DNA from: an uncultured Flavobacteriales bacterium
GTDB lineage: Bacteria; Bacteroidota; Bacteroidia; Flavobacteriales_G; Salibacteraceae
Length of the DNA stretch: 37,939 nt
Assembly: GCA_913020435.1 (NCBI GenBank)
Contig: CAJVZZ010000026.1
Coordinates: 1 to 37,939, forward strand
Direction of reading: 5' to 3'
The translations under genes and the position numbers were made by a program. This document shows, one piece after another, positions 1 through 8,691 of this stretch. Each line of letters begins with the position of its first letter. The first letter of the stretch is position 1. Under the pieces are notes generated by a model, which was not told the origin of the DNA, searched no databases, and saw only the letters and a program-made list of their open reading frames with translations.

Positions 1-1935
1 CTACCGAACCATAAATTCTGTTCGACGATTTTTAGCTCTTCCTTCTTCATTTGCATTGTCAGCTATGGGTTTTGCGTCTCCATAACCCACCGCAATTATC
101 CGTCCTTCAGTTGCTCCACTTTTTACCAGATAATCACGAACTGCATCAGCTCTATTTTTTGATAATTCCTTGTTCAATTCAGCACTACCCACATTATCGG
201 TATGCCCTCCTATCTCAACAGACACTTTTGGGTTCACTTTCATAAAACCGAGTAGTTTGTCCAACTCAATTTTTGAAGACTTTTTCAATTCAAAACTTCC
301 TGTTTCAAAGAAGACATTTTTCAAAACCATACTCGCACCTTTTTTGATCGGAGTCAACTCAATTTGCAGCTCCTTAGGTTCTGTGGAAGATTGTTCTTTC
401 AATTCGAAATTGTCTGAATAAAACAAGAAGCCTTCTTTCGAAACATTCAAAGCATAGTTCTTATTCGCTGGTAAACTTGCCAAAAACGAACCGTTGAGTT
501 TATCAGACTCCGTACTCGTAATTATTTCTTCTGTCGCTAAATCAATGAGCTGAATCATTGCCTTTAATGGCGCCTTAGTTTCAGCATTGGTCACCCGCCC
601 TTTTAAATAAGAAGATGTTATTGGCTGAGCATCTTTGTACAAGTCGAACTGGTAGATATCTAACATTCCTAAACCGCCCTCTTTTTCAGAGGCGTAATAA
701 GCCAATCGCCCCGAGGGGTCTGCTATCATTCCAAATTCATCCAATTCAGAATTAATAGGATAACCGATGTTTTTAACCTCTCCCCAATTTCCATTGGGTT
801 GCTTTCTTACAAAATAAATATCGTGTCCACCCATTCCCGGCCTGCCATCAGAGCTGAAATACATCGTTTGGCCATCGGCATGAATATGCGGTGTGAAGTC
901 AGACCCAGAGGTATTGAACGCTACTGGACTTGGAATTCCCCAAGTACCATTACTTTTCTTATCTGATTGCCAGATATCCGTTCCACCTGCTCCACCTCTT
1001 CTGCTTGATGCAAAATAAAGCGTTCTTCCGTTAGGCGATAAACTAGGGTGACTTTCCCAAGCTCCTGTATTTATTTGAGCCCCCATATTAGTTGGTGGCA
1101 TCCACTTTCCTCCTTCAAATTGTGTAACGTACAAATCACAGCTTCCGAAACCTCCCTGGAGTCCACAAGCTGTAAAAAACAAATATTTTCCATCATGGGA
1201 AATTGATGAAGCACCTTCGTTGTTTCTTCTCGTGTTTATAGGTGTATTAAAGTTTTTGGCACCTCTCCATTTCTTGAATTGGTCCAACTCTGAGAAATAT
1301 AAATCTTCTTGAAAAAACGGTTTTCCACTGGGACTATTTCCCATGAATAATTTGGAAGTAAACACAAACATTTGACCATCTACTGTAATCGATGGATGGT
1401 ATTCTTCTTGTCTCGTATTCACCGCTGGGCCCATATTAATTGGGTCAAATGGAACAGGATTTTGAACTGCATTCTTGGCAAATTTACCGACTTCTACCAT
1501 CAAATTGAATTTCGATTTCCATGGCGGCGGTATTTTACCGGCTTCCTTAAGCAGCGCTAGGTGTTCAAGTGCTTTGTCGTATTCTGCCAATCTAAGCTCT
1601 ACAGCGGCCAATTGCATGTATGTGGTAGGTTTAAACGAGGGGTCAATCTCAATTGCACTGCTGTAAGATTGAGCAGCTCTTTGAAAATCCTTCTGCTGCA
1701 TATACGTATCACCTAAATTTAGATGTGCCTCTATAAATTCGGGTTCTATTTCTAAAGCTTCAGTAAACGAAAGAATCGCCGATTGAAAATTGTACATGCG
1801 AGCATATTTTATGCCTTCTACATAATTCGAAATTGCCTTTTTCTTTTTGGTTGTATACTGAGCTTGTGAACTTGAAGAACAAGCAAACAAACTAAAGATT
1901 AGAACCCACTGAAATACTGAAAATAATTTATGCAT
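1..1935 (-). CDS. PorE-like OmpA-family lipoprotein (TPR, beta-propeller, regulatory-like domain, OmpA C-domain)
   Basis: The 644-residue protein begins with a lipoprotein signal whose lipobox ends at Cys19 (LFAC). TPR-like helices follow at about 36-140, then WD40/PD40-type propeller repeats with S.DG/P.G..LYF.S blades at about 165-440, a carboxypeptidase-regulatory-like beta domain at about 450-530, and an OmpA peptidoglycan-binding domain from about 540 with GHTDNVG and the NRRTEF end. This exact order is known for PorE, a periplasmic accessory lipoprotein of the type IX secretion system, but Bacteroidota carry several paralogues, so PorE itself is an inference. It likely sits in the outer membrane facing the periplasm and binds peptidoglycan. 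The stop codon is the first codon of the window, so the gene is complete. A T9SS cargo protein is encoded at 13289-15847. Confidence 0.9.
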   Translation of the reverse strand: MHKLFSVFQWVLIFSLFACSSSSQAQYTTKKKKAISNYVEGIKYARMYNFQSAILSFTEALEIEPEFIEAHLNLGDTYMQQKDFQRAAQSYSSAIEIDPSFKPTTYMQLAAVELRLAEYDKALEHLALLKEAGKIPPPWKSKFNLMVEVGKFAKNAVQNPVPFDPINMGPAVNTRQEEYHPSITVDGQMFVFTSKLFMGNSPSGKPFFQEDLYFSELDQFKKWRGAKNFNTPINTRRNNEGASSISHDGKYLFFTACGLQGGFGSCDLYVTQFEGGKWMPPTNMGAQINTGAWESHPSLSPNGRTLYFASSRRGGAGGTDIWQSDKKSNGTWGIPSPVAFNTSGSDFTPHIHADGQTMYFSSDGRPGMGGHDIYFVRKQPNGNWGEVKNIGYPINSELDEFGMIADPSGRLAYYASEKEGGLGMLDIYQFDLYKDAQPITSSYLKGRVTNAETKAPLKAMIQLIDLATEEIITSTESDKLNGSFLASLPANKNYALNVSKEGFLFYSDNFELKEQSSTEPKELQIELTPIKKGASMVLKNVFFETGSFELKKSSKIELDKLLGFMKVNPKVSVEIGGHTDNVGSAELNKELSKNRADAVRDYLVKSGATEGRIIAVGYGDAKPIADNANEEGRAKNRRTEFMVR

Positions 1936-2218
1936 AAAACACGGTAAGCAAATTAAGTGCCTAGCAAAGAAAAGAAAAAACTATTGCAGATTGTTTTAGA
2001 AATACAAAGCAATTGAGCACAATTAATATAATCATGATCAAATAGCCCATTTCGGTTTTCGTAAAACGTTTTATACAACACACACACTGCTTATTGCGAA
2101 AAAACGTGTTGTGTTGAAGTTATAAATCCTATGTCCGGCTCCTCTATTAATTAGCTGGATGAAACGTTTTACAAAATACATTGTACGTTTTACGTTAGGC
2201 ATTACTCCTTGATAAAAT
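1936..2218. promoter_or_regulatory. Intergenic control region with AAACGTTT dyads
   Basis: There is no gene here. On this side lies the upstream region of the PorE-like lipoprotein gene. GTAAAACGTTTTAT at 2061-2074 is a near-perfect dyad. A related copy, ATGAAACGTTTTAC, is at 2159-2172, and a half-like copy, ACGTTTTAC, lies close by around 2185-2193. Between them is a looser inverted pair built on CAACACAC / GTGTTGTG around 2075-2116. Operator function is a guess from the symmetry and repetition; no regulator is identified. Confidence 0.35.
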
Positions 2219-2254
2219 AAAAAACCCCGGAATAAATTAATAAACCGAGGCTTT
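2219..2254 (-). terminator. Rho-independent terminator of pepD
   Basis: Read on the minus strand, AAAGCCTCGG pairs with CCGGGGTTT (about ten pairs including G-U wobbles) across an AT-rich loop, and a run of T follows. It lies about 20 bases past the pepD stop codon. Confidence 0.8.
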
Positions 2255-2273
2255 CAAATGACTACTTACGAGT

Positions 2274-3731
2274 CTAATTCTTATTAGGAATTTCTACTAA
2301 AATCTTTTTCAAGTAACCCCAAAAACGATCCACCGTTCCTATATCTACTTTCTCATCTGGAGAATGCGGATTCTTAATAGTAGGTCCAAAAGAAATCATA
2401 TCCAATTTCGGCTGAGTTCTACTGATAATACCACATTCAAGACCGGCATGAACTGCATTTACAATCGGTTTTTCCTTGAAATAATCAAAGTGAATTCCAC
2501 GCATTACTTTCAGAATCTCAGAATCTGGATTTGGTTCCCAACCTGGGTAACTTCCAGCATGCTCCACATTTGCACCCATCAACTGGAAGGTGCTTTCAAT
2601 TTGAGAAGCTAAATCCCATTTCGCTTCGTCCACTGAACTCCGCGTAAGGAAATCAATTTTTAAATGACCATCATCTAGCGATACTTTACTAATGTTTGTA
2701 GAAGTTTCGACCAATCCTTCAAAATCATTGCTCATTCTATACATTCCGTTTCTTACAGCATTAATTGCATGCATCATTTTTGACGCATCCGCTTTATTAG
2801 CGACTGAAGCGGGCATATCAGTAGCAAGTAGCTCTAGTTTTAAATTAGGATCAGTAGTACTGAATTCACTTTTATAAATGGACTGTATGTCAGAAATAAT
2901 GGCACGACATTTATCAATGTTTCCAGTCGGAATTGTAATAGTTACAAACGCTTCTCTAGGAATTGCGTTTCTAAGACTGCCACCGTTAAAATCGGAAATT
3001 TGAACACCACAATCGCTCATAAGCTTTAAAAGCAAGCGTGCCATTAGCTTATTACTGTTTCCACGTTGCAAGTGAATATCACAACCAGAATGACCACCAA
3101 AAAGACCCGTAAGACTAATGCTAAATGCAGTTCCTTTTGGATCCTCTAGACCGTAATGATAGTTTACCGTAGTATCAACTCCACCAGCACAACCTATACA
3201 TAATTCACCTTCGTCTTCCGTATCCATATTCAAGAGTATATCACCTTCAACCCAATTAGGAGTTAATAGCTCTGCACCTGTCATTCCAGTTTCTTCATCA
3301 ATCGTAAAAATTGATTCAATTGGTCCGTGCTCGATGTCTTTACTTGACAATACTGACAAAGCTGCTGCGACGCCGATTCCATTGTCTGCTCCCAAAGTGG
3401 TTCCTTTTGCTTTTACCCAATCACCATCAACAAAAGATTGAATTCCTTGAGTAAAGAAATCAAAATCAGTAGATGAGTTTTTTTGATGAACCATATCTAA
3501 ATGAGATTGTAAAACCACTCCCATTTTATTTTCAAAACCGGGCGTAGCTGGCTTTTTTATGAGAATATTTCCTATTTCATCTCTTTCAGTATGGAGACCA
3601 AGGTTTTTCCCGAAGTCCATGATAAACTCAATCACTCTTTCTTCCTTTTTTGAAGGTCGTGGAACAGCATTTAAATCTTCAAAATGATTCCATAAAACTT
3701 TGGGTTCTAGGTTTCTAACTTCTTCGCTCAT
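2274..3731 (-). CDS. pepD: Aminoacyl-histidine dipeptidase (M20C cytosolic dipeptidase)
   Basis: This is a 485-residue cytosolic metallopeptidase, the usual PepD length. The M20 zinc-site motifs are present in order: SHLDM with His77 and Asp79, LGADNG with the bridging Asp116, DEETGM with Glu146 (general base) and Glu147, NMDTED with Asp170, and a C-terminal AVHAGLECG segment carrying the last His ligand. Enzymes of this family hydrolyse Xaa-His and other dipeptides and recycle amino acids. The lid/dimerisation domain fills the middle, including the GGHSG segment near residue 220. The ATG start is supported by the start of the family alignment and by a promoter box upstream at 3763-3770. The gene stands alone, divergent from miaE. 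Confidence 0.95.
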   Translation of the reverse strand: MSEEVRNLEPKVLWNHFEDLNAVPRPSKKEERVIEFIMDFGKNLGLHTERDEIGNILIKKPATPGFENKMGVVLQSHLDMVHQKNSSTDFDFFTQGIQSFVDGDWVKAKGTTLGADNGIGVAAALSVLSSKDIEHGPIESIFTIDEETGMTGAELLTPNWVEGDILLNMDTEDEGELCIGCAGGVDTTVNYHYGLEDPKGTAFSISLTGLFGGHSGCDIHLQRGNSNKLMARLLLKLMSDCGVQISDFNGGSLRNAIPREAFVTITIPTGNIDKCRAIISDIQSIYKSEFSTTDPNLKLELLATDMPASVANKADASKMMHAINAVRNGMYRMSNDFEGLVETSTNISKVSLDDGHLKIDFLTRSSVDEAKWDLASQIESTFQLMGANVEHAGSYPGWEPNPDSEILKVMRGIHFDYFKEKPIVNAVHAGLECGIISRTQPKLDMISFGPTIKNPHSPDEKVDIGTVDRFWGYLKKILVEIPNKN

Positions 3732-3762
3732 ATTTTAGTAAAATTTGTTTTCGTTATGTGGT

Positions 3763-3770
3763 CAAATATA
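3763..3770 (-). promoter_or_regulatory. -7 promoter box for pepD
   Basis: TATATTTG on the minus strand matches the Bacteroidota primary sigma -7 box TAnnTTTG. A TTTG lies about 16 bases further upstream as a possible -33 element. It implies a 5' leader of roughly 25-30 bases before the pepD ATG. Confidence 0.5.
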
Positions 3771-3805
3771 TCCAAATTTGAGAACACAAAAAGCCGGAAC
3801 TACTC

Positions 3806-4390
3806 GTGAAATACAATATTCAACTGCGTTTTAACACATCTAAAGATTGGGCGAAATATATCGTCGATCATTTTGACGGTTTTTTGCAAGATCATGCCGA
3901 TTGCGAGCGAAAAGCGTCATCAATGGCAATGAGCTTTGTTGCAAAATGCCCAGACAAACAAGATATTATCCCAGACCTTATTGAAACCGCTTTAGAGGAA
4001 TTAGTTCACTTTAAACAGGTCTATGAACTGATGATAGAACGCGGTGTAGTTCTAAAGCAGAATATTGAGCAAGATCTTTATATCAAACGATTAATTGAAT
4101 TATGTCGATCTGGAAAAGATGATCGATTGTTAGATCGAATGATTGTTGCAGCGGTTGTTGAAGCTCGCGGTGCAGAAAGGTTTAGACTTGTTGCCGAGGA
4201 ATTAAAAGATCCCATGTTAAAAGACTTTTACGAAACATTATGGATATCGGAACACAAACACAGCGACATATTCCTGAGGTTAGCCGAAAGATATTATGCT
4301 GAAGGTGCAATAAACGAACGCTTAGAATGGTTTTTAGACAAGGAAGCCGAAATCTGTTCAGCATTGCCTAACAGAGCTGCTTTGCATTAG
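3806..4390 (+). CDS. miaE: tRNA-(ms2io6A37) hydroxylase, MiaE-type
   Basis: The 194-residue protein is a ferritin-like diiron protein of the bacterial MiaE type. The iron-binding pattern is visible: Glu34 in ADCERKA, Glu65 and His68 in EELVH, Glu119 and Glu124 in VVEARGAERF, and Glu149 with His152 in SEHKH. MiaE hydroxylates the isopentenyl side chain of the modified A37 of tRNAs that read U-starting codons. The reading frame opens with GTG; no ATG lies near the conserved N-terminus, so GTG is the probable start. It heads a plus-strand group with the YqgE gene (67 bases downstream) and a small unknown gene. Confidence 0.88.
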   Translation: MKYNIQLRFNTSKDWAKYIVDHFDGFLQDHADCERKASSMAMSFVAKCPDKQDIIPDLIETALEELVHFKQVYELMIERGVVLKQNIEQDLYIKRLIELCRSGKDDRLLDRMIVAAVVEARGAERFRLVAEELKDPMLKDFYETLWISEHKHSDIFLRLAERYYAEGAINERLEWFLDKEAEICSALPNRAALH

Positions 4391-4457
4391 AATATTGGAT
4401 GATGAATGTTGATTGAATTAAAAACTCAACATTTAAAATTCAAAATTTAAAAAAAGA

Positions 4458-5063
4458 ATGAATAACGAAGAAAAAGCATTTAATCGATTCTTCAAACAAT
4501 TAAAAATTGAAGATCAAAAACCAGCAAGTGGCCGCGTTTTATTGTCAGAGCCCTTTTTAGCTGATCCTAATTTTACACATTCAGCAATTTTATTAGTACG
4601 TCATGATGCTGAAGGTTCTGTTGGTTTTACAATAAATCATCCTAGCGACACAAAACTGAATGAAATAATAGACGACTTCCCTCCTACCAACTCCTTTGTT
4701 TTTGTTGGAGGACCTGTAAGTAATGAAAGTCTGTTTTATTTGCATACGCTCGGAGATAAACTGAGTGGTTCTATCAAAATTCAAGAAGGTCTTTACTGGG
4801 GTGGTGATTTTGAAGAACTAAAATCAATGATGGAATCTGGAACGGTTTCAGAGCATCAAATTATGTTTTTGGTTGGTTATTCTGGTTGGGGTAGTGACCA
4901 ATTGGAGGCTGAATTAAAAAGTCATAGCTGGATTGTTGCGGACATAAGCACTGAGAATGTGTTTAAAGGAAAAAGCCGAGAATTGTGGAATGAATTATTG
5001 ACCTTAAAAAGTGAAGCTTTTCAAATAGTTTCAAATTTCCCTGAAGATCCAAGTTTAAATTAA
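4458..5063 (+). CDS. YqgE/AlgH family protein (UPF0301)
   Basis: The 201-residue soluble protein matches the YqgE/AlgH family: the early segment LLSEPFLADPNF followed by AILLVRHDAEGSVGFTINHP, then VFVGGPV near residues 80-86 and a LVGYSGWGSDQLE block near 140. The biochemical role of the family is unsettled; AlgH was named from alginate regulation in Pseudomonas. ATG follows an A-rich leader with a weak AGA ribosome site, as is common in this phylum. It is followed after 5 bases by a small unknown gene, so the two are probably co-transcribed. Confidence 0.9.
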   Translation: MNNEEKAFNRFFKQLKIEDQKPASGRVLLSEPFLADPNFTHSAILLVRHDAEGSVGFTINHPSDTKLNEIIDDFPPTNSFVFVGGPVSNESLFYLHTLGDKLSGSIKIQEGLYWGGDFEELKSMMESGTVSEHQIMFLVGYSGWGSDQLEAELKSHSWIVADISTENVFKGKSRELWNELLTLKSEAFQIVSNFPEDPSLN

Positions 5064-5068
5064 TAAAT

Positions 5069-5320
5069 ATGTCAAAAGAAGAAGAAAATAGCTTTGTAAG
5101 ATTGATCTGGGACTTTAGAGGTCCTGATGGACTAAAAACAGCGGAACATCATGCAATTCATTTGCGTGAGTTCTTTGAAAAAGAAAAAATAGCGGATTTA
5201 AAGGTAGATTGTAGTACAATTTCTGATATGCACTATATAGCATTTGCTGAGGTTCCAATGGAAAAAATGATAGCGTTCAGAGATGCCTTAAAACCTAACC
5301 GTGGTGAGTATGTTGAATAG
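5069..5320 (+). CDS. Small conserved-looking protein of unknown function
   Basis: The 83-residue soluble protein has no signal peptide or membrane segment. It starts 5 bases after the YqgE/AlgH stop codon. Codon use looks coding and the start ATG is clear. Its pattern (an N-terminal strand VRLIWDFRGPDG, a helix with AEHHAIHLREFFEKE, then two short strands) suggests a small alpha/beta fold, perhaps ferredoxin-like. The three His/His/His-like positions in AEHHAIH are notable but no function follows from them. I do not recognise the family. Confidence 0.75.
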   Translation: MSKEEENSFVRLIWDFRGPDGLKTAEHHAIHLREFFEKEKIADLKVDCSTISDMHYIAFAEVPMEKMIAFRDALKPNRGEYVE

Positions 5321-5351
5321 TTACTGATACATTTTTGTTTCGAAACCATTT

Positions 5352-5433
5352 CCTGTCTATTTGCAGTCAGGGAGATAAGAAGCATTGAATTTTTCGCGGT
5401 GATTGGTGTGTCTAAGTAACAGGTATAGACAGG
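5352..5433. repeat. 9-bp inverted repeat flanking the convergent gene gap
   Basis: CCTGTCTAT at 5352-5360 is the exact reverse complement of ATAGACAGG at 5425-5433, with 64 bases between. The pair sits between the convergent small unknown gene and the lipoprotein gene. The loop is long for a terminator. It may be a small decayed repeat or a chance pairing. Confidence 0.3.
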
Positions 5434-5439
5434 TAATAC

Positions 5440-6048
5440 TTACTGAAACTCTATCGTACCACTTTCCTTAATAACACCAATAGGAGTGTTACTGTTAGTG
5501 GCATAAATCCAACGCATTTCTTTGGATTTAAGCATGTCGATATTGAATACTCGACCTTGGTTTTGACCTTCCCAAGTCTTTACTTCAACTTCTGCGAAGC
5601 CTTCCGTTCTTCGCTCCCAGCGATTTGAAAGCAATAACAATTGTTCTTTGGTTTTAACATCACCATTACCTCCAATAAAACTCCATATGCCAGTTTCCAG
5701 TGTATTTATGGTTTGAGTTCCAAGTGCACTGTCTAAGTATCCAGCTGGATATGTTTTACTTACTTCAAAAGTATAATTACCGTTCTTTTCAAAAGTATAG
5801 GACTTGCTTGAAGGAATACTAGCTAATTCAATAGCACCAAATGAAATAGTTTCTTTTACACCGTCAAAAACAATTAACGTGTCGCCCATTTTGATTTCGG
5901 AAAAAGAAACCATCCATTCATTAGCTAAACGCGACTTTCGAGTTTTTAGCGAAAATACTGGATCATTATCTCCTTTTTTACAAGAGATAAAAGTACTTCC
6001 GATAAAAAGAGCAAGTAGGAAATTCTGTTGGAACCTTCTAACTATCAT
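5440..6048 (-). CDS. Lipoprotein of unknown function
   Basis: The 202-residue protein has a lipoprotein signal with lipobox FISC and lipidated Cys23, followed by KKGDND, a Lys-rich/Asp start often seen in Bacteroidota lipoproteins. The rest is beta-rich with a lipocalin-like layout (EWMVSFSEIKMGD, GNYTFEV, ETGIWSFIGGNGD, LLLLSNRWE), as in small lipoproteins that score a variable into a calycin barrel; that assignment is inference. Its ATG overlaps the stop of the barrel gene by one base (TAATG), so translation is probably coupled and the two products may share a pathway. Confidence 0.8.
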   Translation of the reverse strand: MIVRRFQQNFLLALFIGSTFISCKKGDNDPVFSLKTRKSRLANEWMVSFSEIKMGDTLIVFDGVKETISFGAIELASIPSSKSYTFEKNGNYTFEVSKTYPAGYLDSALGTQTINTLETGIWSFIGGNGDVKTKEQLLLLSNRWERRTEGFAEVEVKTWEGQNQGRVFNIDMLKSKEMRWIYATNSNTPIGVIKESGTIEFQ

Positions 6049-6815
6049 TATCCTTTGATATTAAAAAAGTAGCTTAACGTAATGTTCAATTGCTGCGACA
6101 AACCGACCGTAGTTGTTGAAGTGCGCTCTGCACCAAATGTCCTAATGCTAGATGAAGTTCCAGAAACTGGGGTATTAACAGTAACTCTCTCCCAATCGCC
6201 ACCTTCTCGTCTATTGTAAAAGCCCAATTGATATTCGGCACCCAAGGCAAAATTTCTGGCTATATAATAATTGAATCCTACGATTGCTGTTGCACCAAAA
6301 ACAAATCCGCCTTCACTTTGATAAGTAATTTTGGTTTTATCCTCTCCAGTAGTATCAATAATTGAAATCGTGGTGTTGTATTTAGGTTTGCTTATAAACC
6401 CCAATGATAATGCTCCACCGATATATGGATCTAGTCTTTTATCATCTAAAAAGTGGTACTCCGCTCCTGGTGAAATATACAAGGCAGCTTGAGAGTAGGT
6501 CGAATCCAAATTAACTTGAGATGAACCGATAGAATCTGTTGAGTTTCCTGTATAGTTGATAGAATTAATTCCCAATCCAGCTCTAAATACCCATTTGTCA
6601 GTAACGTAATACTTCCCTAATAATACATCTGAACCAATTGGATCAATAGCCGCAGAAACACCCAAATTATTAATGATTCCTGTTATGTTCATACTCACAC
6701 CTGCAAACCCTTGAAGGGGAATGTATTGTTTTTCTTTAGTTTCTCCAGTATCGTTAGTCTGGGCAAATGCACCAAATGAAATCAAGGTGAAGATTGCAAT
6801 TATTGAATTTTTCAT
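6048..6815 (-). CDS. Outer-membrane beta-barrel protein (porin-like family)
   Basis: A signal peptide (MKNSIIAIFTLISF then GAFAQ, cleavage after AQ) precedes about 235 residues of alternating strands: YYVTDKWVFRAGLGIN, ALYISPGAEYHF, DPYIGGALSLGF, FGATAIVGFNYYIARNFALG and the C-terminal LNITLSYFFNIKG ending in the usual aromatic strand. These features fit an eight-stranded barrel of the OmpA/PorT-like superfamily. The open frame extends to a TTG at 6833, but the ATG at 6815 places the signal peptide at the N-terminus and is preferred. The gene overlaps the downstream lipoprotein gene by one base. Confidence 0.8.
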   Translation of the reverse strand: MKNSIIAIFTLISFGAFAQTNDTGETKEKQYIPLQGFAGVSMNITGIINNLGVSAAIDPIGSDVLLGKYYVTDKWVFRAGLGINSINYTGNSTDSIGSSQVNLDSTYSQAALYISPGAEYHFLDDKRLDPYIGGALSLGFISKPKYNTTISIIDTTGEDKTKITYQSEGGFVFGATAIVGFNYYIARNFALGAEYQLGFYNRREGGDWERVTVNTPVSGTSSSIRTFGAERTSTTTVGLSQQLNITLSYFFNIKG

Positions 6816-6860
6816 GCTTATTTTTTTGTCCAACGGCTATTTTACGACCTTATTATATTT

Positions 6861-7511
6861 CTATTCTCTTTCTTGAAGCATAGGTACAAAACTAAATTCA
6901 CCATATGACTCCTCTACAACTGAACCATCTTCCTGTTTGATAAGCCTCTTCATTTCTTGAACAGAACCATCGCCCACAGGAATAACGAGCTTTCCTCCTA
7001 TTTTTAATTGTTGAATCAAAGCATCTGGAATAAATGGTGCCCCGCAGGTAACAATAATGCTGTCAAATGGGGCAAATGCCTCCTTGCCTGCATAGCCATC
7101 TCCGTAGAATAATTTTGGCTTATAACCGATTTTGGGTAAAAATACTTTGGTTTTATCGAACAAAGAACGCTGCCTTTCAACACTAAAAACTTTAGCACCT
7201 AAAATCATAAGTATAGCAGTTTGGTATCCACAACCCGTTCCTATTTCAAGTACTTTATCGCCCTTTTTAATTTCTAAGAGGCTCGATTGAAATGCAACAG
7301 TGTAAGGATGTGAAATAGTTTGCCCTGCTCCTATTTGAAAAGCCATATTTGAATAGGCTTGTTTCAAAAAGGTTTCATCAAGAAAATAATGCCTCGGCAA
7401 ATGATCAATTGCAGTGAGCACCGACTCATTCGAGATTCCTTTTTCTCGGAGCGTATTTACTAGCTTTCGCCTGAGACCCTGGTGTTTAAAGTTGTCTTCC
7501 AATTTCAACAT
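6861..7511 (-). CDS. pcm: Protein-L-isoaspartate O-methyltransferase
   Basis: A 216-residue SAM-dependent methyltransferase that repairs isoaspartyl damage in aged proteins. Visible motifs are the substrate-loop segment GAGQTISHPYTVAFQ (about 61-75), the SAM-binding motif I VLEIGTGCGYQTAIL (about 87-101), VFSVERQ (109-114), and the post-I segment IIVTCGAPFIPDALIQQL. The open frame runs upstream to 7619, but the extra 36 residues are unlike the family. ATG at 7511 is chosen because the family starts here and a TACATTTG promoter box ends four bases before it, which would make the transcript nearly leaderless. Confidence 0.92.
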   Translation of the reverse strand: MLKLEDNFKHQGLRRKLVNTLREKGISNESVLTAIDHLPRHYFLDETFLKQAYSNMAFQIGAGQTISHPYTVAFQSSLLEIKKGDKVLEIGTGCGYQTAILMILGAKVFSVERQRSLFDKTKVFLPKIGYKPKLFYGDGYAGKEAFAPFDSIIVTCGAPFIPDALIQQLKIGGKLVIPVGDGSVQEMKRLIKQEDGSVVEESYGEFSFVPMLQERE

Positions 7512-7515
7512 GTTG

Positions 7516-7523
7516 CAAATGTA
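7516..7523 (-). promoter_or_regulatory. -7 promoter box four bases from the pcm start
   Basis: TACATTTG (TAnnTTTG) on the minus strand ends four bases before the pcm ATG. No good TTG -33 element is visible at the expected distance. If used, transcription would begin at or next to the start codon. Confidence 0.4.
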
Positions 7524-7647
7524 AAACAAGGGTATTCTTAAACTTTGTCTAATTATTAACTCATGCGTATTTATAACTACTGAACAGTATAAGAATGCCT
7601 GTAAATTGAGCCGATACATTTGAACTAATTATTAGATCTTACTATTT

Positions 7648-8637
7648 ATGTTGAAAATTGGAGTTTTAGGCGCTGGACATTTGGGCAAAATTCATTTGAA
7701 TTGTCTCAAGAATATGGAAGAATTCGAACTTGTTGGTTTTTTCGATCCCTATCTTAGAAATGCACTGGAGGCAGAGAAAAACTTTGGTATCACCAAGTTT
7801 GATTCTATTGATTCACTAATCGAAGCAGTTGATGTTGTAGATGTGGTAACTCCTACTTTAAATCATTTTGATTGTGCCTCTAAAGCCATTAAAAGCTCAA
7901 AGCACGTTTTTATTGAAAAACCACTTACCAACACCATTGAAGAAGCAAAGACGCTTATTAATTTATCTGAAGAAGCGAATGTGAAAGTTCAGGTTGGCCA
8001 TGTGGAACGCTTTAATCCTGCTTTTATGGCAGCTAAAGACTATATAAACCAACCTATGTTTATAGAAACTCACCGTTTAGCACAATTCAACCCTAGAGGA
8101 ACGGATGTACCTGTGATTTTAGATCTAATGATTCACGATATAGATATCGTAATGAGTTTGGTAAACTCTAATATTAAAAATATTCAAGCCAGTGGCGTTG
8201 CAGTTATAAGTGACTCACCAGATATAGCAAATGCTAGAATTGAATTTGACAATGGATGTGTAGCCAATTTAACGGCCAGTAGAATTTCTCTGAAAAATAT
8301 GCGTAAATCAAGATTTTCTCAAAGAGACGCCTATGTATCTGTTGACTTTTTAGAAAAAGAAGTTGAAGTTGTTAGAATTAAAGAAGTTCAAGGAGATCCT
8401 GACCCATTAAGTATAACCGTTGATCCTGGTAATGGCAAAGCACTTAAGGAAATCTATTTTGATAGGCCTACTGTTCCGACTACGAATGCAATTCAAGAAG
8501 AACTCAGATCATTTGCACAGGCCATTAATAACGACAGTACCCCCGCCGTTACTATTCACGATGGCTTCAAGGCTATGGACGTAGCATATCAAATTCTTGA
8601 AAAATTACGTTTGTCTCCAAGTTTATATGTTGATTAA
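7648..8637 (+). CDS. Gfo/Idh/MocA family oxidoreductase
   Basis: A 329-residue NAD(P)-dependent sugar-type dehydrogenase. The N-terminal Rossmann domain has the glycine motif GVLGAGHLGKIH (5-16) and FFDP at the end of the second strand; the catalytic EKP is at 90-92. The C-terminal alpha/beta substrate domain contains GHVERFNP, LMIHDIDIVMSLV (the HD pair) and the RI.FDNG strand. The substrate cannot be told from sequence. It is the first of three plus-strand genes with a lipoprotein and a glycosylphosphotransferase, so a link to surface-glycan or cell-envelope sugars is possible. The second oxidoreductase of this family in the window (26990-28000) is clearly distinct. Confidence 0.85.
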   Translation: MLKIGVLGAGHLGKIHLNCLKNMEEFELVGFFDPYLRNALEAEKNFGITKFDSIDSLIEAVDVVDVVTPTLNHFDCASKAIKSSKHVFIEKPLTNTIEEAKTLINLSEEANVKVQVGHVERFNPAFMAAKDYINQPMFIETHRLAQFNPRGTDVPVILDLMIHDIDIVMSLVNSNIKNIQASGVAVISDSPDIANARIEFDNGCVANLTASRISLKNMRKSRFSQRDAYVSVDFLEKEVEVVRIKEVQGDPDPLSITVDPGNGKALKEIYFDRPTVPTTNAIQEELRSFAQAINNDSTPAVTIHDGFKAMDVAYQILEKLRLSPSLYVD

Positions 8638-8691
8638 TTTTCTTTAACGTATCAACAATAATATATTCGTGGTCTCGTTCGCTCCGCATAA

